A DNA stretch of 64,000 nt from Bilabrum cf. latius. Taxonomy: Eukaryota > Bigyra: Bicosoecida > Bigyra > Bicosoecida. The DNA lies in NCBI GenBank assembly GCA_965178125.1, contig OZ237742.1, positions 1,178,001 through 1,242,000 of the forward strand, in the 5' to 3' direction. The position numbers were made by a program, and so were the translations under genes. The notes under the pieces were generated by a model, which saw only the letters and a list, made by a program, of their open reading frames with translations, had not been told where the DNA came from and did no database searches. Shown here piece by piece: positions 34,422-46,600 of this stretch (the stretch's first letter is position 1; each line of letters starts with the position of its first letter).

Positions 34422-37400
34422 ATGCGCAAACGCTTAACTGCAAAGTCTAAATCAACAGACTCTAATTTAGTCCATAGTACTCAGGTATGCGTCGGTGACA
34501 CCATTTTGGTGCGTGCCGAAGGTGACGGGCTGCCATATGTCGCCCAAGTCTTGGCTGTCTATCTGCCTCGGGTCAGCCCGCTCTCAAGTGGGGAAAGCGA
34601 CGGTGAAGACACGCCACAGATGACACTACGGTGGTACTTTCGCATGCAAGACCTTTAGGAGAGATTTGGTGGGGCTATTCCGCAACGAATGTGCCCGAAA
34701 GGGGTGGAGATTCGCTCGGTGAGAACAATTCGGACTTAAGGATCCAAGTATCGGCTCAATAACGCCGGATTTTCGCTCACTATGCTATTGTCTTATATTT
34801 TCGTTGCTTGTATGGTAGCTGGTATCGGCAACTCGTACCGTTGGTATTGTCTTCCGTTTGGGGACGAGTGCTCCCCGGACGAATTCACTACGAACGCCGC
34901 ACCCCATCGCTTGCCTACCAGGCTTGTGGTGGCACCGTGATAAATCAAGTTCTCCTATTTCAGTGAACCACTTGCACGGTCCTACGATTTACCCCGCCTG
35001 TCAAGCACTGGCGCTTTGGCCGAGCAGCACGAGCGTACACGTGGTTCGGTTTCGAGGCACTCATTGAATATGTCTCATCCAAATTGCGGCGGTCGCTCCT
35101 TGTTTGATTTGTCTAGCGCAGAGATACGAGCTGTTCTGGGGGAAGGATGAGGACGACAACCCGATCGAGAGCTTCGCGGGTCACTGCCGGATATACACCA
35201 TGTCAGCAGAAGATCCGGTCCCATAGGCGCCACCGCGGCAGCTCAGGTCTGACCAGGCATCCCCAGCTCTGTTGCCATCGTCGTCACCATCGGCCGTAGG
35301 AGCACTCGACGAGGTCTTTTTCTGCCGGTACGAGTTCCATCCGAAGGCGCGCAAAACGTTCTTCACACCCCTTCCGGTAGAAGCATACGAAAGCAACCCG
35401 CCACTGCCAGAGCTCGCCGAAGGCAGACTGCCCGCTAGCGCTGGCGATGCCGCCGTGCTAGATTTCGGAGACAGGTGGAGGCGGGCGGGGAGCGGTGGTG
35501 GTGCTGTGCGCCGGGCGGTTGAGTGGTTGGTGCAAGCTAGGGTGCGCGTCACCGGCAAAGGCCGGTCGCGATCTTCGGGTGCGGCGGATGGCGACTCATC
35601 GGAGGCAGAGGGTGCCTCCATCATGTCCATGGCTGTGTCTGACGACGACAAGCCGGCAAGCACCAGGGCAGGGGCGGGGTTTGGGACCCCAGCCAAGCGC
35701 GGCAAGGGCAGGCCGGTCGGCAGGGGCCGAGGCAGGGGCCGTGGTAGGGGCAGGGGGAGAGGCCGAGGCCGAGGCCGAGGCCGTGGGCGTGGGCGTGGTA
35801 TAAGCCGCGGCAGTGGGCCAGACAGCGGGGAGGATGACGATGAGGACGAAGACGAGGAAGAGGAAGAGGAGGCAAGCGATGGAAAGGCTGGAGGCAGGGA
35901 CTCGGACGGTGAGGGGAATGAAGGGACTTCACGCGGGAAAAGCAAAGGCTCGTCCGGTGCGGCGGCAATGAGCGACGACGATGACGATGATGACGACGAT
36001 GAGAAGACCGCGCTCAGGCGTGCCGGCAGCGGGAGTGCATCGGCCGTTGGCACGCACGATTTGCCGGCGGCGATTGCGCGAGGGCGGGGCCGCCCTAGGG
36101 GCACCAAGGCGCAGCTGCAGGCGTGGGCCGCAGAGCGCGAGGCCAAGCGCCTTGCAGAGGTGGCCAGCACCATCGGCCGGATCCGCACCATGGCCAAAGC
36201 GGCCTTCCAGGAGACAGTGAGCGCGGACCGTGAGGGTGTCCACGGGTCCCCAAGCGAGGGCCGGGGAGGCAGCGCCCTGAGCAAGGAGCTGATCAAGCAG
36301 CCGCTGCGCTACGACATCATCTCCCGCAAGCAGCACAGGGTTGACTTGCAGATGGTGGGCCGGGCCGACGCCATGGGACACCGCAAGCAGAGCCGCCTGG
36401 GCGACCAGTTCCAGGTGGTGGCCAGACTTGGGCAGCCTGACGAGCTGGCCGCCGCGCTCGCCGGCATCTTGGATGACGTCAGTTTCGGCGCGAATTCGAC
36501 CGGTACTTCGCACCAGCTCATCAAGGCTGCCGACGCCTCGCTGGCGAATGACGTGACCATAGGTCGCGCGGTTGTGAAGCTGTGCGGGAAACTCTTCGGC
36601 TCTACCGCCCTAGCCGCGGTTCTTTCGGACTCTGCGGCGGGTGTCGTAGAAGCCGAAACCGATGGTGCAGGCGCAAAAAACCGCGGCGGGACGCAAAGCA
36701 AGGTGAGTGAGTCGTCGACGAGCGTATCGGAGTCGCTGGACGAAGAGCCCAAGCCTGCGCTGGCGCAATCGCTTGCCCCCGTGATCCAGCCATGGATCCA
36801 CGAGGCCTTGCGGAGTGGAAAACCGCCACACGGGCGAGCCACCGGTGGTGCAGAGGCGTCGGGATCAATATCAGCCGGCTCCGTGCTGCCTGCGATCGAC
36901 GCTCGCAGGTTGCTGCGCGTGAGTCTGCAGGGGACGGTCCCGCTCAGTGCCGAGCTGGTGGATTCCGTGCAGCTGCACGGCGCGCTGGAGACCGTGCAGC
37001 GGTTCTGGTGCCCCCCACGCTTTGACACAGGCGAGTGCTGGGACTGGGAGTGTGAACAGCAGCAGCAGCTGGAACAGGGTACGAGTTTGACGGGGGAAGC
37101 ACCAGCTGCAGCAGGATCAGCTGGCGGGGGTGGAGCGCCGAGAGCCGCCACTCCAAGCCTCACTGGCTCCAGGCTCAAGCAGCAGGACTTGGGTAGCTCA
37201 GGCAGCGTTGCGATGCAGCAGAGTGCCAACACAGACGCGTCCGACCGCGAGTCCGCCGCAGGTTCCGCCTCTGGGTCGGAGAGCCGAGCGTCTGGCTCGT
37301 CCAGCGCGAGTCCGCGCGGATCTCGGCTCGCCCGCCCCGCCTCCACCGCCTCGTCCACTGCGATGTCTGCAAGATCGGCCTCGAAGCCGCCTGTGCTGCA

Positions 37401-40400
37401 GGGAGGCCGCGTGGGCAAGCCGAGAAGGGGGCGAGGCCGAGGCGCCACTCGAGGAGGGTCCAGAGGTAGAGGCAGGGGCAGGGGCAGGGGTAGGGGAAGA
37501 AAATGGGGCAAGGGAAGGGGGAGGGGGAGGGGACGGGGGCGAGGGCGAGGCAAGGCTTGGGGCAGTGCAGCAGTGTCGGGTTCCTCTTTGGAAGAGGAAG
37601 TCAGTGCAGTTGATGACAACGCCGAGCAGGGAGAGAAGGAGCAGGGTACTGATGAAGAGTCCAGCGATGGGGGGGAGGAACAGTCCCGCAAGTCAGCGGG
37701 CAAGACCAAGGGCGCGTTCGAAGACATCATGTCGGACGAGGACGTTGATGCTGATGGTGATGACGAGAATGACGGCGAGGATGAGGATGATGACGACGAT
37801 GATGATTCTGACGGATCGTCAGGCACCGAGTCCAGCGATGAGGACAAGTAGGAGGACGCCAAGCGGAAGCGCGCCGCCGAGGGCTCTGCGAAGGCAGGCG
37901 GAACAGCCAAGCCGGAGCCTGAGATGGTCCAGGGGCCCGCCCTAGTCGCTCCGCTCAGCTGCGTGGGCCCCGGCACTGGCAGTGGGGCCTCCGTCCTCGG
38001 CCGCAGGGTGGGGAGTGACCCCGTCGGTGACTACCTGGCCGTGTGTCGGGCCATGACCGCCTATCTGCACGTAGGGATGAGGGTCGGCGCGCGGTCTCTC
38101 AGCGGTCGCGTCATCCCGGCTGCGGTCGTCGGGTTGGAGGGGCTGGAGGCGGCAGGCAAGAGGAGATCAGCCAGCCAGACTCCCTGGCGGGACGTTCAGC
38201 CGGACGTCGCGTTCTCCAAGCGCTCCGGTCCTCCCGCTGGCCTGCCCGTGCACAGCGAGCTGGATAGGCTGGACCACGTGGTTGTGCCGGCAGCGCAGAA
38301 GGGGCACCCCCTGAGGAGGTTCTGGTTCAATCAGATGCGAGCGCTGGCACAGGTGCCCGGCCTGATTACGACCAAGAATGGGTCCAGCCCCTTGTCAGAC
38401 GGAGCGCCTGCCTCAAGTTCGAAATCCAGGCACGGTAGGAGCGGGCCGACCAGGTCGAGCAAGGAAGTGCTGAATGCGGTGGCAGCTGTGCTGGGTCAGC
38501 ACGACAAGCCTGACCAGGGCGATGGCATGGGCGACGAGCCCCGGCACTGGACGACCGGGTGCTCCGTGTGCTTTCGCGATGCCAAGCTGGGGCTCAGGGT
38601 GCAGCAGGAGGTGGTGATGCACGCTGAGTCGGGCGGCGTGGGCCAGCTCGTGCTCGTGTCCGACGTCACCAAGCTCAACTTGAGCGGTCTCATTGAGACG
38701 GGCTGGTTCGTGAGCCAGGTCGGAGACATGCCCACCCCTGAAGACATGGACCAGCTCAAGCAGCAGCTGGACGAAGCGGGGAGGCCGGTCCGCATCCGGT
38801 TTGACCGCCTGCCCTCGGAAATCGTGAGATCTCCCAGGGATCCCCCCATCGAAGCCGGCAGTGGAAGATCGAGCCCAAATCCGGCGAGAGCAGGGGGCGG
38901 CGGAGAAGGGGGCGGCGCTGCCGCAAGCAAAGGGAAGGGCGCTGGGCCAGTGGACCGCCTCGCGGCACAGGAGCAGAGTGCAGCCATGGACCAGATCGAG
39001 AAGCTCCTAAAGGATAGCTCGGTCGAGGTGGAGGAGGTCAAGTTCACCGCCGCGGGGCTGGAGGGACTGAGGCTCGTGGAGGAGTCCTTCGCAGTTCCCG
39101 TGATGGTATCCCCAGATGCCGCTCTTCCCAACAAATGGAAGCCTCTGTTCAGCGAGGGTGCGTCATCCTAGACTTCGTCCCGCGCGCCGTCTCCTGCTCA
39201 GGAACAGCCGGCCATGGAATCGACCGAGGGTGCGGCGGGGAGCGAAGGAACCTCGCTTCGAGTGGACACAGTGTCGGCCGGCGCTGCATCATCGTCGTCC
39301 ACCACCACCACCACCACTCCAGCCGGATCGCCTTCCATCAAGGCGCGAGTCCTGCCTCCCATGACCCCGCGCAAGAGCCATCGGGCCAAGCTCCTCATGG
39401 TCACCGAGTGCTGGGACGGGCCTGCCTTTGGAAAGGCGCAGCTGGGGCACTTCGTCGTGGGAGTGGGACGCAAGCACTCTCCGCCGCAATCTCTTGAAGA
39501 GATGCACGAGGCGTTCATGAAGAGCCTGAGAGGGGCTGGCAGGAAATTGGGCGTGGCGGTCAGGCTGGCAAGGCTACCAGGTGTCACCATGCTGTCCAGG
39601 GACAGAGCTACGTCGGCGGCAGAGCCTCCTTCCAAGGTGCTGGGCTCCTCTGCATCAGGCTCGTCTGCAGCGGCGGTCGCCGGTACCGCACAGGACGGTG
39701 CAATGCCTACGGTGTCCCAGTCCGCCGGGTCTTCGATTCAGGGCGTCGGTCCTGCTGCAGTGGCTGCAGCGGCTGCCCCTGGGCATCGGCTCGTGCACCA
39801 CCCAAAGCCCGCGCAGTACCCAGTGCCGGCCGTCTGGGCCGAAGCCCACGGGGCCATGGCCACCCCCCGCCTGGCCACCAAGGCCCCGGGAGCACCAGTG
39901 TCTAGCTCCAGCTCCAGCTCCAGCTCAGAGCCAGCAAAATCCCCGAACAACGGCTCCAGCAAGCCGGTCGTGTCGATCGCAGCAGGCACGGTGCATCACT
40001 GCGACCCTCCCGGTCGCAGGCTGGTACCACTACCGGACGCAGTCGTGCAGGCAGCGGTGGATCCGAGCGCGCTTGTTGACGATTCAGCCGCAGGGGGTAG
40101 CCCAGACAGCAGCCCGCAAGGCTTCGTATCAGTGCTTCTGGGCGATCGACTCGTCCCGACCGCCTGCCGCTCGTGCGACCTCGCGATCGCCTCCCCTTGG
40201 GCTACTGTGGGCGACGAACTGGCCCTTGCATTGCTCCGCGCCCAGGAGTACGACTGCGGCAGGGCGCTGCAGGAGGTGATGATTAGCCACCTGCGCGGCC
40301 TGGCACGCAGGGGCGTTGGGTTCCTGCCCGAAGTGTTCCGGGCCGCTGACAAGTTGGACAAGGCCGCCGCAGCGCAAGCACGGCTTAAGAGAATCGAGTG

Positions 40401-43400
40401 CATTCGGCTTGCTCGTGCTGCCAAGCTTGCCAGGCGGAATAAGGTGCTGGCACAAGTGGCAAGGATGGTAGCCAAACGCCGGGGACCGACAAAGCACACG
40501 CGATTCTCTTAGCACCAGCCGGCGGCAAGCTCGGATGAATCCGCCGGAGCAGACGGTAGCGGGGCAAATGAATCGGCTGCCATGAAAGACGACGATTCGC
40601 CCAGCGAGTCAGGGTCTGCAGTTGACAGCGGCAAGGAGGGCACTTCCGGCATGCCCACCGAAGGCAAAGGCGCGTCTGATTCCAGTTCCGTAGCCCAGGC
40701 AACTCCAAAAATTCTCAGTTTGGTGCCTAGCTTCCTTGATCTTCTCAAGGGGGATGGTTCGGGCCAGCGCGCGGCGTCCCCTACGGGTGCCTGGGTGGCG
40801 CACCGATGCCGTGTGGCGCTTTCGCTCGAGTGCCCGGGCTGGTCGGAGATGGATGGCCTAGCCTTTAGCTACGGCTTCAACCGGTTTGGCAAGCACTTCC
40901 ATTAGATCGCCAGGATCATCCCGAACAAGGCCACGAAGGACGTGGTGGCGTACTACTACGGCAACAAGTACAAGCGAACTGCAGCAAACCTTGCGGCGGC
41001 CCAGAGGACAGGGAGCTTCACGGAATTCGAAACCCTGGCCGGACGACTGATTGTTGCAGGCCGGTCGATGCCCCAGGCTCTCGCGGCTGCGGCCCGTTTC
41101 GACCTGGATACAGACCTCGCCACCGCGGTGCACCTGGCCCAGCAGGACAGGAACGAGGAGCTGGAGCGCATCAGGGCCAGGAAGGCGGAGGCAAAGAGAA
41201 AGGCGGCAGCAGATGCTGCGGCCTAGACGGAAGCACCAAAGCAGGGGGCAGAGGCAGACGGCGACACAGACTCGGACGAGGACGAGGACGAAGACGAGGA
41301 GCACAACCAGTCGCCAGGCATCCGCCGGAGTGCCCGAGCGGCAGCGGCTAGGGACGCAGATCTCGATCTCGGCAGCAGCCAGGGCACTCGGCGGAAACCG
41401 CTGGTGTGCAGCGACTGCGGCCGCAGCGACTTCACGATGCGGATCTGCTGCAACCGAGCCTGCTAGCGGTGCACCTGCGAGCGGTGCTTCCGCAAGCAAG
41501 CCACTCGTCACACCACCACCAGCCGGCCGTCATGGAAGCAGGCCAAGCGCAACGCCTGGTGGATGTGCCTCCAGTGCTGCCCCCCCACCCCCATGCCCGA
41601 AGAGGCGCAGATCGCCGTGTCGACACTATCCGCCCGCGTGGCGCGATTGGCGCACGCCGATGATGCCTATTCCCGGCGGCTCGCCGAGCTCCTTGGCATC
41701 CGTGCGATGCAGGACGAGGACGAGGAGCAGACCATCGCGAGCACGCGCGCCAAGCGCACTCGCCAAGCGCCCGAGAAGATCCGAGCGGCGGAGAGGGCAG
41801 AATACCAGCGGCTGGCAGGTAGTAAGCGCAAGAGAGGGAGGCCTCGCACAGCGGGCGTGTACGACGTGGACAGCAACCTGTCGGACGAGGAAGACACGGA
41901 CAGCGCGGCTCCGGGCAAGAGGCGGCGCACAGGCAGCGGCAGGGGCAGGGGCTCCCGAGAAGACGACTCGGAGCAGTCCGGGCGCAGCAGAGGCCGGGGG
42001 CGGGGGCGAGGGAGAGGGAGAGGGCGCGGGAGGGGAAGAGGGCGGGGCCGAGGGAGGGGCCGCTCGGCGCGCTCGAATTCCGTGCACTCCTACGAAGACG
42101 ACGCGGCCCGCGACTCTGACGAGAGCGACGAAGAGTATGAGGACGGCACCGTCGGTGACGACTCGGCCCAGGCCTTCCTGCACAAGATGCAGTTCGAGTT
42201 CCGGACCCGTCCGGACCTCACCAATGCGGTGATGAGCGCCCTCAAGACTCTCTCCGGGCCCGCTGCCAGCGGTCAGGCAGCCAACGTGATCCGGCGCTGC
42301 CTGGGCATACTGGGGGCCCACGGGTCGATTGGCCTGCTGCGACGGTTCCGCACATTCTGTGACGCCGACCAGAAGAGGCAAGTGACGCGTGAGATCCGGC
42401 TGCGATAGACGCAACAGGACGAGGCGGAGCTGCGTCGCATCAAGGACCGCACGCTGCTGGAAGACACGATGGGAAGCGCTTGGAGGCATCAAGGGTACGT
42501 GCAGCGGCTGCCTGGCCCGCATTCGCCGTACATGATTGGTATGCCCGGGCAGCCGATGGTCTCGCCCGCGCCCACCATGCCTACACATCACGGGATGAAC
42601 CCCGGGATGCCCCCGCACCAACCGATGCAGCCCAGTTTCGCGGTCTCAGCGGCCACTGCGAGCCTTGACCTCATCACGAGCCCACAGACCTTCATGGAAA
42701 CGATGCAAAACGAGCTGAGGGACCATCCAGTCGTTAAGCAGCGTGTGATGGAGCAGCTGAGGATGGCCAACGGCCAGCTCGGGCCCAAGGAGCTGGAGAA
42801 CGCGTCTCTCCGGATCCTCCACCTGATGAAGCCGCTCGTATCCATCACGCTCTTGGCGTCGCTCCAGCACTTCCTGCCAGCCTCTGTGAAGAAGCTGGTC
42901 GAGGAGGCCATCATGGAGAGAATGCAGCAGCAACGAAACTAGCAGCAGCCAAGCATGCAGCCAAGCATGCAGCCAAGCATACACCCCGGGTATCCCGCAG
43001 CTGGGACGCCTGGACTTCCTATGGCCGCCCAGGGGGGCGCCTAGGCGATTGGGGTGCCGCCCGCTGTTGCTCCTGTTCACGTTCCAAATGGTGGTGCAGG
43101 TGGGATTCCGCGACCACCTGTCGGCTACGGTGGGCGGCCGGTCCCAGGTGGGCCCCAGCCAGGTGTGCCAGTGTCGATGCCCGACTCCGCTGCCATGCAC
43201 GTGTCAGGGGCTGCTGCTTCGAGCCAAGCCACGTCTTCGTCTCAGGCAGGCACCTCCCCGCCGGCTGTGGCGCCATAGACAGCGTCATTCGCTCCTGCGC
43301 AGAATCCTCACGCCCAGCGCCCCGCGTCTGGAGCCAGCATGAATGGGGTTGCGTAGCAGCCGCGCGATGGAACTGCCAACGGTTTCTCCCAAGGTCCATC

Positions 43401-43413
43401 TGGATCTTCTTGA
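34422..43413 (+). CDS. Giant chromatin protein: BAH, ELM2-like, SANT and Cys-rich zinc domain
   Basis: 2,862 aa from exons 34422-34718 and 35122-43413; the GTGAGA...CGCAG intron is phase 0. It has 13 in-frame TAGs and ends in TGA. A BAH domain spans about residues 22-180: VGDTILVRAEG, LRWYFRMQDL, YELFWGKDEDDNPIES, HCRIYTM, then DEVFFCRYEF. An ELM2-like segment (SRLGDQFQVVARLG) is near 515-535. Two PDZ-like short modules each end in an RxxRLP string. A SANT domain (about 2003-2055) reads GFNRFGKHFH[TAG]IARIIPNK then DVVAYYYGNKYK. A Cys-rich zinc module (2195-2252) has CSDCGR, ICCNRAC, RCTCERCF and WMCLQC, resembling the 4CXXC_R1 type. Arg-Gly and acidic tracts separate these. BAH-ELM2-SANT order is that of MTA/RERE-type histone deacetylase corepressors, so a nuclear role is inferred. 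Confidence 0.85.
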
Positions 43414-43653
43414 ACTAGTAGTGGCTTTTGGCTGTGTCGTTTCGTATCCAAAGTTTAATCCCTGGATCGCTTCAATCGGGCGTGTAAATTACTCAGTTAG
43501 TCTACGTCATTAGCAATATTAAGCTAGTGATATAACACAGACTTGACCAACAAAAATACCAGAATCGCTCACAACGTCGCCAAAGCAGCACCGAGTGTCT
43601 TCCATCCACAGGTCCTCTATGACATCACTAATATATCGCAGCTCGACTCGACA

Positions 43654-46600
43654 TCAGCCAAGCCAGGACGCCAACCAACGCTGCCGGAACGCTTTGAGGC
43701 AGAACTCAGCTGCGGTAGCTGCCTGCAGTGAGGTACCAATCGCACGTACGCCTTCAGCCACGCTGCTGCCTGCAGACTAAGTGTGTTTGGCTTCCCTGCC
43801 ATGGGTCCACGACGAAGGCGATGCGCTCGCATGCGCCGCTGCAGTCACTCGCATGGCTGGGTCCTGTGCAAGCGCAGCCACCAGAGCGCACGCGAGCTCC
43901 ACCGAAGCGTACATGTCTTCCTTCGCCTGGCCCAACACGGGAGCACCAATACGTAGCAGCACCTCCACACGGACGTTGCCTGTCCCTCCGGCAGGGCCAG
44001 CCGATGGCCCCGCTGCGCGCTTTCCCTTCAGTTCGCTCTGCTTTGCGATACTAAACTTACCGTGCAGTTGCTCGGGGAGATCGGCAGGCAATGCAGCTCC
44101 GGATGCGCCGGCTCCGCTGCAGCGGCCAAGTTCCACCACTACCCGAATGCTGCTGGCGCTGACCACCTCTGTGATGCACACGACCTCAGCTCCTATTCGC
44201 CGAGCAGACGCTTTGGTTGGTGTGGCGGAGCCCTCTGAGGCGGCCGATTGAGGCCGCACAGCAGCAGCTTTTGTATGCCTCGTGCAAACAACGAGTCGCA
44301 GCCTGGGGGTCACAGACGCTTCAGCAGGTTGAATTTCACTCGACGCCTGCGTCGGCGCCGCTGATGCAGCTAGCACACATGCTGCAGCCGCCACAGCGAG
44401 TGCGTGGGACGCGTGTGACACGGCCAGCTTATGTTCGCCTGCCCTGGCCTAGCCTTCGCCGAATCGCTGCTGCGCCCATCTGGATGCAGCCAACGCCCCG
44501 TGCAGGTGCTGGGGCGCGTGTCCATCGACCATCGAGGAAAAAGCTTCGAGGGCATTGCTGTCGCGGCGAGGCTTGAGCGCCAGCCGCACCGTGGCGGGCG
44601 TATGCTTGCGGGTCTCTTGAAGGGCCCGAGACACGGTGGCTTCCGGAGACGACGACAATGACAGCTCTGGTGGCCTATCGGCATGCCGTTCCGGATCCTG
44701 CTATTTTGAGCTCGTGTCAGCCACTGCGCTGGGCGCTGGAGTATTGGACTCGTTGCTGGAGGCATCCGCATGTGCGCCTGCAATCTCAAGGGCAGGCAGT
44801 GCCAGCGGGACACCGTCTCGAACGGCATCTACAATGTCGTCTATGCAACGCAAAGGGCAAAGCCTGCGGGTAAGCCACCGCCGCAGCAGCACTGCCAGTT
44901 CCACACCACTGAGCTAGGTCGAGCCATTTGCCACGCGTGCCAAGACCGCATCGGGGAATATTTCGGCCGCCCTGCCCACCACTTCGAGCCTGGCAAACTT
45001 CACTCGAAGAACGCAGGATCCAGCCGCAGCCATTGCCCCATGCTATTGGACGAGCGTCCCCCGGGGGGAGGGCAGGGCCGCGAGGAATGCAGGTGGCAAG
45101 GTGTCATCCTCGTCCTCTCCGGCATCATCACCGGGGGCATTGCTATCGTCCCAGCCCTGCCCAAATCGAGCAGAGCTCTGCGCTGCTGCTGGCTGCCTGG
45201 ATGCCACGCCTGACCTCGGCGAGATACCGCGCTCATGGTACAAAACGCAAGCGAGGTGCTTCGAAAAGGGCAGTCGCAATGAACCGGTGCCACCGATTGC
45301 ACCCCTTCCATCGATGCCACGAAGCGAGTCGCGGGGCACTGCACGCAGGATGGATTCCAGGGCAGTAAGCAAGGTGGTCTGGCCGCGGAATCCCACGGCC
45401 GCACTTCCACGCGATGCGCCAGCAGCTCTTTGCAGCCGCTCCAGACTGACCCTAATGGACGTCTGCAAGTCTTTTGAGAGGCCACCGGTCCGCATGCCCC
45501 CCAGCCGTCTGGAGCACACGGGGTCGCAAAGCATGCAGCATGCCAGCGCACCAGCGGACACAGCAAGTCGCAGAGCTGCAGCCGTAGACATCGACCTGCC
45601 GGCCTCCCTGGATGCAGCTGATGCGACAAAGGCAGCGACAGACTCACTGTAGCTCAGCAACATCTGCACCAGAACACGATTAGTTCGACTGGAAGCGATA
45701 GATTCAGTGCCAGAGATGGCATGACTGGCTGGTCCATGAGCAGCGGAGGCACCCTTTCTGTCACCCCCCTGCCGCGCGTGATTCTCCTCAACGAAACGCA
45801 TGGCTCGGCTCAGCGCCTCCCAGGCTGCCTGCAGCTTCAATTCGAGCCCGATGAAAGACACGCGAATGGGCTCGCCGGCAATAGCATCACCAGCAGTGGG
45901 TTGGTCTCCAGCAGCGGCCGACTCGGCAACCACTGCGTCGCCATCGAGGTTCTCGCCCGCACAGAGCATGGCAGCCAAGAGCAACCGAGTGGCGGGATCC
46001 ATGCCGAGCTCATGGAGTCCAGACGCAGCCATGCTAGAAGCACTGCCGCTGGCCATGGGCGATTCACCAGTTGATACTACCGGTTCCGGTGCAGGTGCGA
46101 CGCTGTGTAGGACCAGCAGGCCGTGCACCAGTCCCGGTGCACGCCTTGGGTCGACCCTTGCGGCCAGGTCGCTTGCCTGTGGCGGTCCCGCTGTCCCAAT
46201 ATCATCATCACTGCCCTCTTCACTGCACGCTGCTGTTGCGGCAATGGACACTGCAGCTAATGACGCGATTGCCCCATTACTAATACCACCGTGCAGCGAT
46301 TCTTCCGCGGGTTCGCCGCTGGAGCCAATCCGAGCTGGTATTTGCAGACAACCGCATGCTGGAGAGCTGGCGCTGCGCGCAGCGCGCAGAATCACGTCCG
46401 TCCCCGGGCCGGTGGCTGACGACTCGGATGTTCGAGATGCAGTCGGCCCGATGTTGGCAATGTCCTAAACCAGAAGCGCGCACATCCCCGCCAGAGCCCC
46501 CATGGACTCATGCAAGAAAGAAGAAGCCTATGGATGCAAGGAACGTACCTCGCGCGTCGACAGCTGCACGCTGACAGCTGCCGGGAGCACGGGGATAGCT

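Noticed and set aside
35181-37976. Minus-strand Ser/Pro-rich frames of 371 and 555 codons opposite the BAH-SANT gene
   Set aside because: Shadow frames of GC-rich, RG-repeat coding sequence with no conserved motifs; the plus strand encodes the BAH, SANT and zinc domains.
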